Source: Actinoplanes palleronii
GTDB taxonomy: Bacteria; Actinomycetota; Actinomycetes; Mycobacteriales; Micromonosporaceae
Reading direction: 5' to 3'
Length of the DNA: 64,000 bases
Assembly: GCF_016862315.1 (NCBI RefSeq)
Contig: NZ_BOMS01000049.1
Coordinates: forward strand, 1 to 64,000
Part shown: positions 1 to 9,333 of the stretch, piece by piece
Position numbering within the stretch: the stretch's first letter is position 1
Layout: each line of letters begins with the position of its first letter
Notes under the pieces: generated by a model
What the model saw: only the letters and a program-made list of their open reading frames with translations
The model's database searches: none
Told to the model about the DNA's origin: nothing
Position numbers and translations under genes: made by a program

Positions 1-86
1 GGGTCGACGCCGTGGGGGTCGACGCCGTGGGGGTCGACGCCGTGGGGGTCGACGCCGTGGGGGTCGACGCCGTGGGGGTCGACGCC
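1..86 (+). repeat. 15-bp in-frame tandem repeat (minisatellite)
   Basis: Five perfect head-to-tail copies of GTGGGGGTCGACGCC occupy 12-86, preceded by the last 11 bases of a sixth copy, so the array continues past the left edge. Each unit encodes Val-Gly-Val-Asp-Ala in the reading frame of the HEAT-repeat gene, and the unit length is a multiple of three, so copy-number change would not shift the frame. The unit contains a SalI-type GTCGAC. Confidence 0.95.
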
Positions 87-3000
87 GCCATCCTGGTCGC
101 GGCTCGGCATGGACACGGTGATGTGCTGCGGGACATCGTCGCGGACCCGGCCCGGCCGCCGCGGTCCCGGCAGCGCGCCCTGCGGGCGCTGGGCGAGCTG
201 GCCGGCCGCGACGACATCGCCGGGGTCACGGCGATCGCGGCCGGTGATCCGCTGCTGTTCGGTGCGGCGGCGATCACCTGCCTGCGGGCGATGCACCGGC
301 GCGGTCTCTTCCCGCGCGGCGAGGAGGCTGTGCCCATCGTGGAGTTGGCGCTCGCCGATCACAGCATCTCCGCGACCGAGACCGCCACCATCGTGTTCAC
401 CTGCCGGCACGAGGCGTTCCGCGCGCTGGTGACCGAGGACACCGACGAGGCGAGCTGGCCGCGCCGGGTGGCGCTGCTGGTCGGCCTGGCCCAGCAGGGC
501 AGCGACGACCTGCCGGTGGGCGACGCCCTCACCGCCGCGCTGCCCACCACGGCACATCCGGAACCGTTCCTGACCGCGATCCGCGCGCTCGGACACCACG
601 CGGCCGAAGCGGCGGTCCTCGACGCGCTGCCGCGGGCACCCGAGGCGGCGCTGAGCGCTCTCGAAGCCATCGGCGGTCCGCGGACCGTGGCGGCGCTGCG
701 GCAGGAACTCGGGCTGACTCCGCCGACCGACGACTCCCCGGCCGCCGCACCCCACACCGGTCCCGGGCCGGTTCCGCTGTCCGGCGACCCCCGGACCGTC
801 GCGCCCCACTCCGGCACATCCGAGGCCGACCGGCCAGCGGCGGGCGCACCGTGGGTGGGCGCGCCTCCGGCTGGTGCGCCCGGGGCCGGGCTCGTGGCGC
901 CCTACCTGCGGCCGGTGCGGCATCGTGCGCTCGCCCTGCTGTGGCATCTCACCGATGATCCCGGGGAGCGGCACGCGATTCTGCAGCGTCTCAACCCCCG
1001 CGACCTGTCACCGGATGTCCGGGCCGACCTCGGTGCCGCCGATCCCCGGGAGCTGGCGGTGCTGAACGCCGACATCGACCCGGACGACCCCGAGCAGGCG
1101 CTGCTCCGCCTGGCCCGCACCGGTGACCCGGCCGTGCTGCCGAGCATCACCGACCTCCTGCTGCGGATCGTCGGGGACCTCGCCGGAACCGCCGATGCCG
1201 CACCCGCGGACGACCGGCCCACGAGCGAACCCGTTGTGCCCGATGCGGTCGCGACCGCGATACACACCCTCGGCGCCCGGCTGCACGAACGCCGGAAGCT
1301 GCGACCGTTCTGCCTGCGGGCGGCGGGCAGGGCCGACGAGGCCGGTCACGCGCTCGTCGCGACGATCGCGCTGGACCTGATCGACCGCACCGACCTGTCC
1401 TCCGCCGAGCAGGCGATCCTGCTCGGCCTGCTGCGCCAGGCGCCCTACCCGGGGACCCGGGCCAGGGTGCACCGCCTGCTGCGCCACCACGACCGGCACG
1501 TCCGCAAGCAGGTCATCGCGCTGATCGCCGCCGACGCCGAGGTGCTGTCGGCGAGCTTGATCGTGCTGACCACCGCCGGCGACCCGCAGACCGTCCGGCA
1601 AGCGCTGCTCGCGCTCGGCCAGGTCCGGGCCCACTGGGCCGCCCCGGCGATCGCAGCGTGCCTGGAGAACCCTTCCATGAACGTCAAGAAGACCGCAGCC
1701 ACGGCCCTGGTCCGGGCCGGCACGCCCGCGGTGGTGCCCCGGCTGCTGTTCTGGCTGGGCCACCACGACAACCCGGGCCTGCGGGCCGACCTCGTCGCGG
1801 CGCTGCGGGCGATTCTCGGCGCCGCGTATGCCGCCACCGTCCTCGCGGCGGCCGAACAGGCCGGCGACAACCGGACCCGCGAACTGTTGCTCGACGGGCT
1901 CAGCCGGGAGCTGTCAGCCCGCGCGGTCGACGCCCTCGCCCACCAGGAGTCGCCGATCGCGCCGGTCCTGCTCGCCCAGATCGCCGCGGGCCGGATCGAG
2001 CTCGGTTCCGGGACCATCGAGGACCTGACGGCCACATTGGCGGCACACGGCCTCGCCGCACCAGCCAGCAGCAACCACCCAGCCGGCGCCGACCCCCTCG
2101 ACTCTGACATCGATGCCCTGACGCTCGACGGCTGGAACCCGGCAATCGCCCAACAAATCGTGAACCGGCACGACCAACAGGACCGTCGAGACCGTCGGGA
2201 CCACCAGGACCGGCACGACCGCCGGGACCGCCCGGCCGAGCAGGTAGGCACGGATCGGCTCGACCGGCTGCGGCCGATGCTCGCCGATTGGCTCGCACTG
2301 GCCGACGCTGTCCCGGGCAGCCGGTCAGCGACGTTGCGGTTCATCCTGAGACTCTGCCCGGCTCCCTGGTCGGCCGACGAGCTCGCGACCTTCAGCCGGG
2401 CCGCGCACACCCTGGTCAGCGGCCTGTCCGATACCACCGGGCAGGACCGCGACGACCTGATCGAGGTGTTCGAAGCGGTCGCTGCGCACCTGTCCCCCGC
2501 CCAGCGACTCGGCCTCACCTCCCGGGTCCGCGCACTCGCGCCCGCCGCCGGGCGCCGGTCATCGCTGGTCCTGCTGCGCCGCTACGGCGCGGTCCTGACC
2601 CGCGCGGACGTCGAGCACGCCATCGCGGAGGCCCGGCTCGGCCCCGACCCGTGGCTGGCCGAGACCGCCCTGCTGCGCGACGCCTTCGCCGCGACCCGCA
2701 CGTCCGGTTCCGCTCCCGATCCCGATCCCGGCGCCGCGGCCTGGCGGCAGGCGCTCGAAGCCGCCGTACGCGGGACAGACACCCTCGACGAGTTCCGCCG
2801 AGCCGATGACGGCACGGTCTCCTCCCGGCAGCGCCTGGACACCCTGATCGACGTCTTCCCCGCAGCCGCCCAGGATGCCCGCGCCGCGATGCTGGACTGG
2901 ATGGAAGCCCTCCAACCCATCGACACACCACCCTGGACCCTGACCGAGGACGCCCACCGCCCCGTCCCCACCGCCCGCACTCCGTACGACGGCGACCTGG

Positions 3001-4163
3001 ACCAGCCCCGCTCGGCCGCGCAACGCGACCGCCTGCTCGCCCTGCTCGACGCTCCCACCCGGAACCAGCGCGACGCCGCGGCCGCGACGCTGCGTGACTG
3101 GCCCGAACCGGAGACCACCCGCACCGTGCTCCGCGCGTTCCTGCACGGACGTGTCGACCTGGCGATCACCCCCGCCCTCGCCCGCGCCCTGACCACCCTC
3201 GACGAGGCCGAGCTGCGCTCCGGCGGCGACGCCGTTCACGAACGGGCAGCCCGCGTGGCACGGCACCTCGCTCCGGCCGACCGGCACCACCTGATCCCGC
3301 TGCTGCTGGACTGGTGGGAACACGGCGGACCCGCCACCCGAACGTCAGCCGAACACGTGCTGCGCGCGTCGCCCGACCTGACCGCGGCAAGCCTGCGCGG
3401 CCGCCTCGACGCCGGAGCCTGGGGCTTCCTCGACCTGATCGCCGGCCAGCCCCTGCTGCGCACCCCGGAACTGTCCGATACCGATCGGCGGCTGCGCGCC
3501 GCGGGACGCGACGACCTCGCCGACCGGCTCCTGCTGGTGGACGGCCCGCTCCGCGACCCGGACGCCGCCGACCGCGATGCCGCAGCCCTGGCGGCCCTCC
3601 GCGAGCGCCGGCAGCCCCCGACCGGCCCCGCCACCCGCCGGCCGGCCCGACCCGAGCTGATCACCATGATCCGGACCGGTCACCCCGAACAGATCCGGCG
3701 CGCGCTCACCCAGCTGGCCGGCGCCGGCCCGGGCACGGGCCAGGACCCCGAGATCACCGACCTGCTCGCCGCATTGCTCCACCATCCGCACGCCCGGGTC
3801 CGCCTGCACGCCCACCGCCTCGGTCGCCGGCTGCTGAGCCGCCCCACCTACCTGAGCCACACCATGATCCTGCTCGACGACCCCGAACCTGCCGTGGTCC
3901 GCTCCGCGATCAGCACCCTCAGTCACGCCGCCCACCAGCCCGCGATCCCCGCCATCGTCGGCCTGCTCGCCCACCAGCACACCATCGTCCGCCGGGCCGC
4001 CACCGACGCCCTGCTCCGCACCGGTCCACCGGCACTCGGCGCCCTGACCCACGCGGCGAGTCACGCCCGCCCGGACAGACGGCACGTCTACCACACGGTC
4101 CTCGACCGGATCACCGAGGCGGAGGCATCCGACGGGCATGCCGCGGCCAGCCAGGTGCAGTGA
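3..4163 (+). CDS. Very large HEAT-repeat (PBS-lyase-type) protein, 5' end outside window
   Basis: The frame is open from base 3, so the true start is probably upstream; the first visible GTG start is at 12 (1,383 residues from there). After the VGVDA repeats the protein is almost all alpha-helical, with many degenerate HEAT-like units, for example alanine/leucine-rich helices around residues 480-640 and again at 1,210-1,370 (runs of the type 'hp-hhRxxAhxhL'). A low-complexity Asp/Arg/His/Gln stretch (coded at about 2,160-2,240) links the two halves. There is no signal peptide or membrane segment in the visible part. HEAT solenoids are protein-interaction scaffolds; no catalytic motif is visible, so the function is unknown. 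Similar giant HEAT proteins are common in Actinoplanes-like genomes (recalled). Confident as a gene, unsure of its role. Confidence 0.85.
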   Translation, partial: VDAVGVDAVGVDAVGVDAVGVDAVGVDAAILVAARHGHGDVLRDIVADPARPPRSRQRALRALGELAGRDDIAGVTAIAAGDPLLFGAAAITCLRAMHRRGLFPRGEEAVPIVELALADHSISATETATIVFTCRHEAFRALVTEDTDEASWPRRVALLVGLAQQGSDDLPVGDALTAALPTTAHPEPFLTAIRALGHHAAEAAVLDALPRAPEAALSALEAIGGPRTVAALRQELGLTPPTDDSPAAAPHTGPGPVPLSGDPRTVAPHSGTSEADRPAAGAPWVGAPPAGAPGAGLVAPYLRPVRHRALALLWHLTDDPGERHAILQRLNPRDLSPDVRADLGAADPRELAVLNADIDPDDPEQALLRLARTGDPAVLPSITDLLLRIVGDLAGTADAAPADDRPTSEPVVPDAVATAIHTLGARLHERRKLRPFCLRAAGRADEAGHALVATIALDLIDRTDLSSAEQAILLGLLRQAPYPGTRARVHRLLRHHDRHVRKQVIALIAADAEVLSASLIVLTTAGDPQTVRQALLALGQVRAHWAAPAIAACLENPSMNVKKTAATALVRAGTPAVVPRLLFWLGHHDNPGLRADLVAALRAILGAAYAATVLAAAEQAGDNRTRELLLDGLSRELSARAVDALAHQESPIAPVLLAQIAAGRIELGSGTIEDLTATLAAHGLAAPASSNHPAGADPLDSDIDALTLDGWNPAIAQQIVNRHDQQDRRDRRDHQDRHDRRDRPAEQVGTDRLDRLRPMLADWLALADAVPGSRSATLRFILRLCPAPWSADELATFSRAAHTLVSGLSDTTGQDRDDLIEVFEAVAAHLSPAQRLGLTSRVRALAPAAGRRSSLVLLRRYGAVLTRADVEHAIAEARLGPDPWLAETALLRDAFAATRTSGSAPDPDPGAAAWRQALEAAVRGTDTLDEFRRADDGTVSSRQRLDTLIDVFPAAAQDARAAMLDWMEALQPIDTPPWTLTEDAHRPVPTARTPYDGDLDQPRSAAQRDRLLALLDAPTRNQRDAAAATLRDWPEPETTRTVLRAFLHGRVDLAITPALARALTTLDEAELRSGGDAVHERAARVARHLAPADRHHLIPLLLDWWEHGGPATRTSAEHVLRASPDLTAASLRGRLDAGAWGFLDLIAGQPLLRTPELSDTDRRLRAAGRDDLADRLLLVDGPLRDPDAADRDAAALAALRERRQPPTGPATRRPARPELITMIRTGHPEQIRRALTQLAGAGPGTGQDPEITDLLAALLHHPHARVRLHAHRLGRRLLSRPTYLSHTMILLDDPEPAVVRSAISTLSHAAHQPAIPAIVGLLAHQHTIVRRAATDALLRTGPPALGALTHAASHARPDRRHVYHTVLDRITEAEASDGHAAASQVQ

Positions 4164-4256
4164 GCGGCACGCACTCCGGACTCTGCCGGGGACCCGCCGA
4201 TCGAGACCAGCAAGGTCGGGTGCACGACCGGCGGCGGCGGAACCCGGACCTGACTA

Positions 4257-5060
4257 TCAGAGGCCGGCTTTCTTTACCCCATACACGGCTTGGGCGTGAG
4301 TGAAACCGTCGCCGGCGCTGGATTCCAGCTGCTGGATCAAACCCTTACGGGAGAACGCGCTGAAGGAGAGGTAGCTTTTTGCCGACTTGGCGGCCTGCTC
4401 GTTGAAATCGATGTGCAGGTAGTCGACCGCGAACGTCGCCGCCTTCACCGAGTAGCCGTCACCGGCATCCGACGACAGCTGCCTGATCAGACCCTTTCGG
4501 GAGAACGCGCTGAAGTCGAGGTAACTCTGCGCCGCCTGGACCGCGTTCTCCTGCTCCACCGTCAACGGTTTGGCGGCCGGGGCTTCGGTGGTGGGCTCGG
4601 CGACCGGCGCCGCCGGTTTCGTGGTCGCCGCCGCGGTCGTGGGCTTCGCCGCCGGGGTCCCACTCTGCGTCACGTCCGCCGCCGCGACGGCCGCCGCGGC
4701 CGTCGCGCTGGTGGTGACGGCGGCAGCGGACGGCGCGGCGGTCTCGCCGCCGTCACCGCTCGCGATACCGATCACCAGGAGCGCGGCCAGACCCGCCGGA
4801 ATGATGACCCGCTTCTTCTTGTAGAACGGCCGCAACGACTTCCGGTACGCCTTCGCGGCTGCGGCCTGCGCCCGCGCGTCCTGCGGATTCACCGGCGGGA
4901 ACGGCATACCGGGCGGCCCGTACGCTGGGGCGCCCTGCGGGAACTGCGGCGGATATTGCGGCGCCGCCGGCTGCCCGACCGGCACAGGACCTCCCGGCGC
5001 CGCGACCCACTGCCCCTGCGGACCGGCTGGAGGAACCTGCATTTCGTCACTCATCGTCAA
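4257..5060 (-). CDS. Ltp-family membrane-anchored protein with two C-terminal Ltp repeats
   Basis: The 267-residue protein has a Pro/Gly/Gln-rich cytoplasmic N-terminus (about 1-65), a basic patch KKKR (about 81-84), and one membrane helix (IPAGLAALLVIGIASG, about 86-101). An Ala/Thr/Pro-rich linker follows, then two tandem copies of a 45-residue unit with the signature FSAFSRKGLI-QL. That unit is the Ltp domain, named for the phage TP-J34 lipoprotein, and is found at the C-terminus of many actinobacterial surface proteins. The protein would expose the Ltp repeats outside the cell. The phage relative blocks DNA injection, but host copies have no proven role. It is transcribed alone, convergent with the HEAT gene. 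The domain call is secure; the function is open. Confidence 0.85.
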   Translation of the reverse strand: MTMSDEMQVPPAGPQGQWVAAPGGPVPVGQPAAPQYPPQFPQGAPAYGPPGMPFPPVNPQDARAQAAAAKAYRKSLRPFYKKKRVIIPAGLAALLVIGIASGDGGETAAPSAAAVTTSATAAAAVAAADVTQSGTPAAKPTTAAATTKPAAPVAEPTTEAPAAKPLTVEQENAVQAAQSYLDFSAFSRKGLIRQLSSDAGDGYSVKAATFAVDYLHIDFNEQAAKSAKSYLSFSAFSRKGLIQQLESSAGDGFTHAQAVYGVKKAGL

Positions 5061-5598
5061 CAGCTCTCATTCAGGTCGCAATAGTTCAATTCCCGGAATC
5101 ACGCCGGCCGGAATCAGACGGCCCTGCCGGGACGATAGGACTGCCGGAGCTCGAACGAACCGCCGCTCGCGCGATGACCCGTCCCGCTGTCCGCCGCAAG
5201 TAGATCAAGTCAATCCGACAGTCGCGATTGGCCGGACGGACTCGAAATGCAGAAAATGGACGGTCACCACCTCGGCCCCACAGCCGGAATGCCAATCAAT
5301 ACCGCCACACCGCGACACCCGTCGCGGAACGCCCAAATGCGCCGGACGAAATATCCGCCGTCGTCCATCACACAGGTGCGATCACGGAAACGGCGTCACC
5401 CGGGGCGCATGACCTGCACCGTCGGAAAACCCGATTCGAGCACTCACGATCCCGCCTTTTCTGGCCGCAATACGCAATAGATGCACCCATTTCATCGACT
5501 GGCAGGACCGCCGATGACGGCATGGACCTCAAGTCAGACCCCGACCGGTCGATACATGCGAGGTCGAGTGCACATGTGGTGGTGAGTGAGGCGAGGTC
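5061..5598. other. Divergent intergenic region, no gene seen
   Basis: This 538-base stretch separates the divergent Ltp and DUF1707 genes and is visibly less GC-rich than the coding DNA around it. Short open frames here have no ribosome site or recognisable protein character. It presumably carries both promoters, but no clear operator or terminator was recognised. Confidence 0.6.
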
Positions 5599-6636
5599 GT
5601 GACAGGTCAGCGGGTGCGCGCCAGCAACGTCCAACGAGAGCGGACCGTTCAGGAGCTCAACCGGGCTCTCGTCGAGGGACGGGTCAGCCTGGCCGAGTTC
5701 GAGCAGCGGTCCACGGCGGCCAGCTTCACGGTCTGGGCTGACGAACTCGCGACCTTCACCGCGGATCTGCCTCGGCGCGCGACCTATGAGCAGCGGGCCC
5801 ACGTCGTCGAGCGGCTGGGCGAGGCCGCCGCTCAGGGATATCTCCAGTTCCCGGAGTTCGAGGAACGTGCCGTGGCGGTGAACCAGACCGTCTGGGCTGC
5901 CGACCTGTCCCGGTTCGCCGTCGACCTGCCGCCGGCCTTCCGGACCGTCCCGCAACTGCCGGCGACCGCCCCGGCCGTCCTGCACAAGCTCTCCGGCTTC
6001 GGCGCTGTGAAGATCGCACAGCGGAATCCGGCGAAGACCGCAGCCTTCGCCGCGATCCTCGTCGTGATCGTCGGCGCCGGCGTCGTGGCCTGGGGCACGC
6101 GATCCAAACCCAGCGAGCCGAGCGCGGCCGTCGAGGCGAGCGCGACCGCGAGCGCCGAGCACACGCCCCGCCCGGCCACCCCGGCAGCGACGACGCAGAT
6201 CCCGACGAAGAAGGCGACGACGGCGCAGATCCCGACGACAACGGTGGCGACGCCGGAGATAACGATCGAGTGCAACGTCGGCCGTTCCGATGACAAAGTG
6301 ACGTACACGTCGCTCGAAGACGCCTGGGCGGAGAACAGTGGAACCTACTTCTGCGAGGCCCAGGTCCCGGACTCGCACCGGCTGACCGGGGCGGAGAAGA
6401 AGGCTGTCGTCATCGACCAGCGCATCGGCAACGGCGACAGCATCATCGACTCCCTCGGCGTGCTCCTCTCGTTCTGTGCCGACACCGTGAAATACGAGGT
6501 CACCGACGAGGAGACCCGGCCGACCACGGTCCGGGACTTCGAGCAGTTCGGTGACGAACGGCTGGCCGCGATGTACCAGCTCTGCCCGGCCGCGCCCACC
6601 GCGAAGCTGATGCGCGAGGTCATCTACTCCCGCTGA
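5599..6636 (+). CDS. DUF1707 membrane protein with two DUF1707 domains
   Basis: This 345-residue protein starts at GTG 5599, just after a purine-rich GAGGCGAGG. Residues about 6-55 (VRASNVQRERTVQELNRAL followed by EGRVSLAEFEQR) are a classical DUF1707/SHOCT-like module, and about 64-113 is a second, more diverged copy. A membrane helix follows (about 153-172), then a Thr/Ala/Pro linker and an extracytoplasmic region of about 130 residues with three cysteines that could form a disulfide. DUF1707 modules sit at the N-terminus of many actinobacterial membrane proteins of unknown role. The external domain was not recognised. It is monocistronic and convergent with the next gene. Confidence 0.85.
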   Translation: MTGQRVRASNVQRERTVQELNRALVEGRVSLAEFEQRSTAASFTVWADELATFTADLPRRATYEQRAHVVERLGEAAAQGYLQFPEFEERAVAVNQTVWAADLSRFAVDLPPAFRTVPQLPATAPAVLHKLSGFGAVKIAQRNPAKTAAFAAILVVIVGAGVVAWGTRSKPSEPSAAVEASATASAEHTPRPATPAATTQIPTKKATTAQIPTTTVATPEITIECNVGRSDDKVTYTSLEDAWAENSGTYFCEAQVPDSHRLTGAEKKAVVIDQRIGNGDSIIDSLGVLLSFCADTVKYEVTDEETRPTTVRDFEQFGDERLAAMYQLCPAAPTAKLMREVIYSR

Positions 6637-6648
6637 GGAAAGCCGGCG

Positions 6649-7326
6649 TCAGTACATCCGGTAGGTGTACGCCGTCGCCAACGTGAGCACGTTCCCCGTC
6701 GCCGAGGGCAGCCCGAACCGCGCGTCGACCCCGTGCGCACGCGGGCCGCACCCGCTGGACGCCGGCACCGTGAACGCGGTGTCCTGCAGGGTGAACTGCT
6801 TGATCGGCGGGTCGGTCGGGATCGTCGTGGTGGCACCGACCCGGGCGGCATGTGTCCGGATCGGATCGGCCACGGTGCCGATCGTGCAGTGCTCGCCCAG
6901 CCCCGGGCCACGCACCGTGAGCATCAGGTACAGCCCGCCCGGGTCCGGACCGTTCCCGACCAGGTCGGCGTACCCGGCGTAGCGCACCTGCACCGTCATC
7001 CGGCCACCCGGCACGGCCGTCGGGCGCGACTGGAGCCCGCCGAAGATCTGGCCGGTGGTGCCGTCGGGGCGCGGTCCCTCGGCGTGCACCAGGCGCATCG
7101 GGATGCCGGTGAGCCGCTGCCGTCCGACGGTGATCGCGCCGGTGGCCAGGTGCACCTCGCAGCGCCAGCCGGTCGGGTCGATGTCGGACGGCAGGAGTGG
7201 GCAGTCGCTGTAGTCGTACGAAAGCGGATCGGTCGGATCCGGCGCGGTCTGGGCGGAGGCCGGAGCGGCCAGGGCCACCGCGGCGACGGTGACCACGGCG
7301 GCGCTCAGCGTACGAAGGAATCTCAT
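6649..7326 (-). CDS. Secreted protein of unknown function
   Basis: The 225-residue product begins with a clear Sec signal peptide (MRFLRTLSAAVVTVAAVALA, cleavage probably after APASA near residue 25). The mature part is beta-rich with pairs of cysteines (for example SDCPLL, WRCEVH, HCTIGT, SGCGPRA) that suggest disulfides. No catalytic motif or family was recognised. It lies convergent to the DUF1707 gene and divergent from the pectate lyase; the 200-base gap between the latter two holds operator-like palindromes that could serve either gene. Confidence 0.75.
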   Translation of the reverse strand: MRFLRTLSAAVVTVAAVALAAPASAQTAPDPTDPLSYDYSDCPLLPSDIDPTGWRCEVHLATGAITVGRQRLTGIPMRLVHAEGPRPDGTTGQIFGGLQSRPTAVPGGRMTVQVRYAGYADLVGNGPDPGGLYLMLTVRGPGLGEHCTIGTVADPIRTHAARVGATTTIPTDPPIKQFTLQDTAFTVPASSGCGPRAHGVDARFGLPSATGNVLTLATAYTYRMY

Positions 7327-7415
7327 GCGGCCGAGTCTCGCCGCAACCCGCGGCCATCGAATCGGGCCTATCCCCTAGGCCTACCCTGAGAAAACGCGAG
7401 TCGCGTTCAACTTCC

Positions 7416-7428
7416 TGCAAACTTTGCA
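7416..7428. promoter_or_regulatory. Palindrome TGCAAACTTTGCA, possible operator
   Basis: A 13-base inverted repeat (arms TGCAAA and TTTGCA about a central C) lies in the gap between the secreted-protein gene and the pectate lyase gene, 37 bases before a second, stronger palindrome. Short palindromes with A/T arms in front of secreted polysaccharide-degrading genes are typical regulator sites, but the cognate regulator is not identified here. Confidence 0.5.
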
Positions 7429-7464
7429 ACTCCTTGTTATTGCATCGACGTTTCCCTATGGTCA

Positions 7465-7482
7465 CAGGAAAGCGCTTTCCTG
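7465..7482. promoter_or_regulatory. Perfect 18-bp palindrome, LacI-type operator
   Basis: CAGGAAAGCGCTTTCCTG is a perfect 18-base palindrome with a central CG pair, the form bound by LacI/CcpA-like sugar-responsive repressors in Gram-positive bacteria. It lies 48 bases before the pectate lyase start, so it probably controls that gene. No LacI-family gene is in the window. Confidence 0.7.
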
Positions 7483-7530
7483 CCGGACAGCGGCGGCTCG
7501 GCGCACCCTCGACGACGACGTGAGGCACCG

Positions 7531-8736
7531 ATGAAACGATCTCTCGCTCTACGGTGGACAGCTGGCGCGGCCACCGCGATCACGAGCGCCGCCATCGCGC
7601 TGATGCTGCCGATGAGCCCCGCGCAGGCCGCGGACAACCTGAGCCTGAGCGCCGGCGCGGACGGCTCCAGCAAGGCCAGCGGCACCAGCTACGGCAACGT
7701 CAAGGACGGCAACACCAGCACCTACTGGGCGCCGACCAGCGCGACCGGCTCCGTCTCGGTCAAGTGGACGAGCGCCACGACGGTGTCCTCGGCCGTGATC
7801 AAACAGGCCTCGGGCGGCGGCACGATCAGCGCCTGGCGGGTGCTCAACGCCGACTCGGGATCCGTGCTGACCAGCGGCAGCGGCAGCCCGAGCACGATCA
7901 GCTTCACCTCGACCGCGCTGAAGAAGCTCACCTTCGAGATCACCAGCGCGTCCGCGGCGCCGCGGATCGCCGAGTTCGAGACGTACAACGGCGGTGGCAC
8001 CACCCCGACCACCAGCCCCACCGCGAGCCCGACGACCAGCCCGACCAGCGGCACCGGCACGCCGACCGGCGCGTGGCCGAGCTCGGCCGGTTCGGTGAGC
8101 GTGTCCGGCACGATCTCGGTGTCCGGGACGTTCGACGGCGGGATGAAGACGTACTGCTGCATCGGTGACGGCTCGCAGAGCGAGTCGCAGGATCCGATGT
8201 TCTCGATCGCCAACGGCGGCACCCTGCAGAACGTCATCATCGGCTCCCCGGCCGGCGACGGCGTGCACTGCGAGGGCACCTGCACGATCAAGAACGTGTG
8301 GTGGAACGACATCGGCGAGGACGCCGCGACGTTCAAGGGCACCGGCGGCGGCACCAGCTACGTCATCGGCGGCGGCGCGCGCTCCGGCAGCGACAAGACC
8401 TTCCAGCACAACGGCAACGGCACGGTCAGCATCTCCGGCTTCTACCTCAGCGGCTCCGGCAAGCTCTACCGTGGCTGCGGCAACTGCACCACCTCCTACC
8501 AGCGCAACGTCAAGATCGACAACGTGCTGCTGAACGACATCGACATGGTCGCCGGGATCAACAGCAACTGGGGTGACGTCGCCACCATCACCCGGGTCAC
8601 GATCAGCAACAGCTCCAGCGTCGTGGTCTGCGGCAAGTACAAGGGCGTGGCCAAGGGCAGCGAGCCGACCTACCTCGGCGAGGGCTGGAACGACGCCAAC
8701 TGCAAGGTCACCCAGAGCGACATCACGTACAAGTAG
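7531..8736 (+). CDS. Secreted pectate lyase, family PL3, with N-terminal carbohydrate-binding-like domain
   Basis: The 401-residue protein has a Sec signal peptide ending at AQAA near residue 34. A discoidin-like beta domain follows (about 35-150; NLSLSAGADGSS, VKDGNTSTYW, FEIT-S), resembling CBM/F5-8C modules. Then comes a Thr/Pro/Ser linker and a PL3 catalytic domain (about 185-401). The latter shows the PL3 beta-helix signatures: GDGVHCEGTCTIKNVWW, EDAATFKG, DKTFQHNGNG and CGNCTTSYQRN. PL3 enzymes cleave polygalacturonate by beta-elimination using calcium. The gene follows two palindromes that suggest sugar-responsive control. ATG 7531 is preceded by GTGAGG. It ends 3 bases before the stop of the convergent next gene. 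Confidence 0.92.
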   Translation: MKRSLALRWTAGAATAITSAAIALMLPMSPAQAADNLSLSAGADGSSKASGTSYGNVKDGNTSTYWAPTSATGSVSVKWTSATTVSSAVIKQASGGGTISAWRVLNADSGSVLTSGSGSPSTISFTSTALKKLTFEITSASAAPRIAEFETYNGGGTTPTTSPTASPTTSPTSGTGTPTGAWPSSAGSVSVSGTISVSGTFDGGMKTYCCIGDGSQSESQDPMFSIANGGTLQNVIIGSPAGDGVHCEGTCTIKNVWWNDIGEDAATFKGTGGGTSYVIGGGARSGSDKTFQHNGNGTVSISGFYLSGSGKLYRGCGNCTTSYQRNVKIDNVLLNDIDMVAGINSNWGDVATITRVTISNSSSVVVCGKYKGVAKGSEPTYLGEGWNDANCKVTQSDITYK

Positions 8737-8739
8737 CCC

Positions 8740-9285
8740 TTAGACCTTCGTGCAGGTCTGAGCCACCTGGTCGCGCCACTCCCCCAGGTCGACCGCGATC
8801 CGCCTCCGGTGGTCACCATCCGTGGTGACCACCTCGGCGGTCGCCGGCGCGGTCCCGGCCAGCGCGGTGTCCTCACAGTCGATGCCACCGTAGTTCGTGC
8901 TGATCGTCCCCTGACCCGGCGCGATCAGCTTGTCGACCGGCATCCAGTCGTCGGTCCCCATCCCGAACGCCGCGACGCTGATCGCGGCCAGCCGCACCGG
9001 CACCGGCCCGGTGTTCACCACGGTGAGGTGCAGGACCGCGGCCACCCGGCTGGTCTGCGCGCCGATCTCGTAGCGCATGGGCGGCAACAGGCTGAGATCG
9101 GCAAGCACCGCGACCTGGACCGTCGACCGGCTGCGCTGCTGCTGCCACCGGTCGGTGGCGAACCCGCCCAGACCGGCCGCGACCAGCATCAGCGCGGCGG
9201 AAGCGGCGATCCGCCGCCACCGCCGGGGCTCCCGCCGGTCCGTCGCCGGCACCGGCGGCGGCTGGTCCAGGTCGATCAGCGTCAT
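8740..9285 (-). CDS. Membrane-anchored protein of unknown function
   Basis: The ATG at 9285 is chosen because a longer open frame would run through the neighbouring divergent gene. It gives 181 residues. After a basic N-terminus (RREPRRWRRIA, about 17-27) there is one membrane helix (about 28-46), then an extracytoplasmic beta-rich domain with two cysteines (IDCEDT and AQTCTKV). The order basic cytoplasmic tail, helix, small external domain is common in actinobacterial cell-envelope proteins. No family was recognised. It is divergent from the YjbR-like gene, with about 48 bases between starts. Confidence 0.7.
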   Translation of the reverse strand: MTLIDLDQPPPVPATDRREPRRWRRIAASAALMLVAAGLGGFATDRWQQQRSRSTVQVAVLADLSLLPPMRYEIGAQTSRVAAVLHLTVVNTGPVPVRLAAISVAAFGMGTDDWMPVDKLIAPGQGTISTNYGGIDCEDTALAGTAPATAEVVTTDGDHRRRIAVDLGEWRDQVAQTCTKV

Positions 9286-9333
9286 GCTCTCCCCATCGGG
9301 TCGAGGGCGATTCACTATCGTACGGTGGACCGC

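Noticed and set aside
529..3667. Long open frames on both strands inside the HEAT gene
   Set aside because: They follow from GC-rich third positions; none has a ribosome site or protein-like composition.
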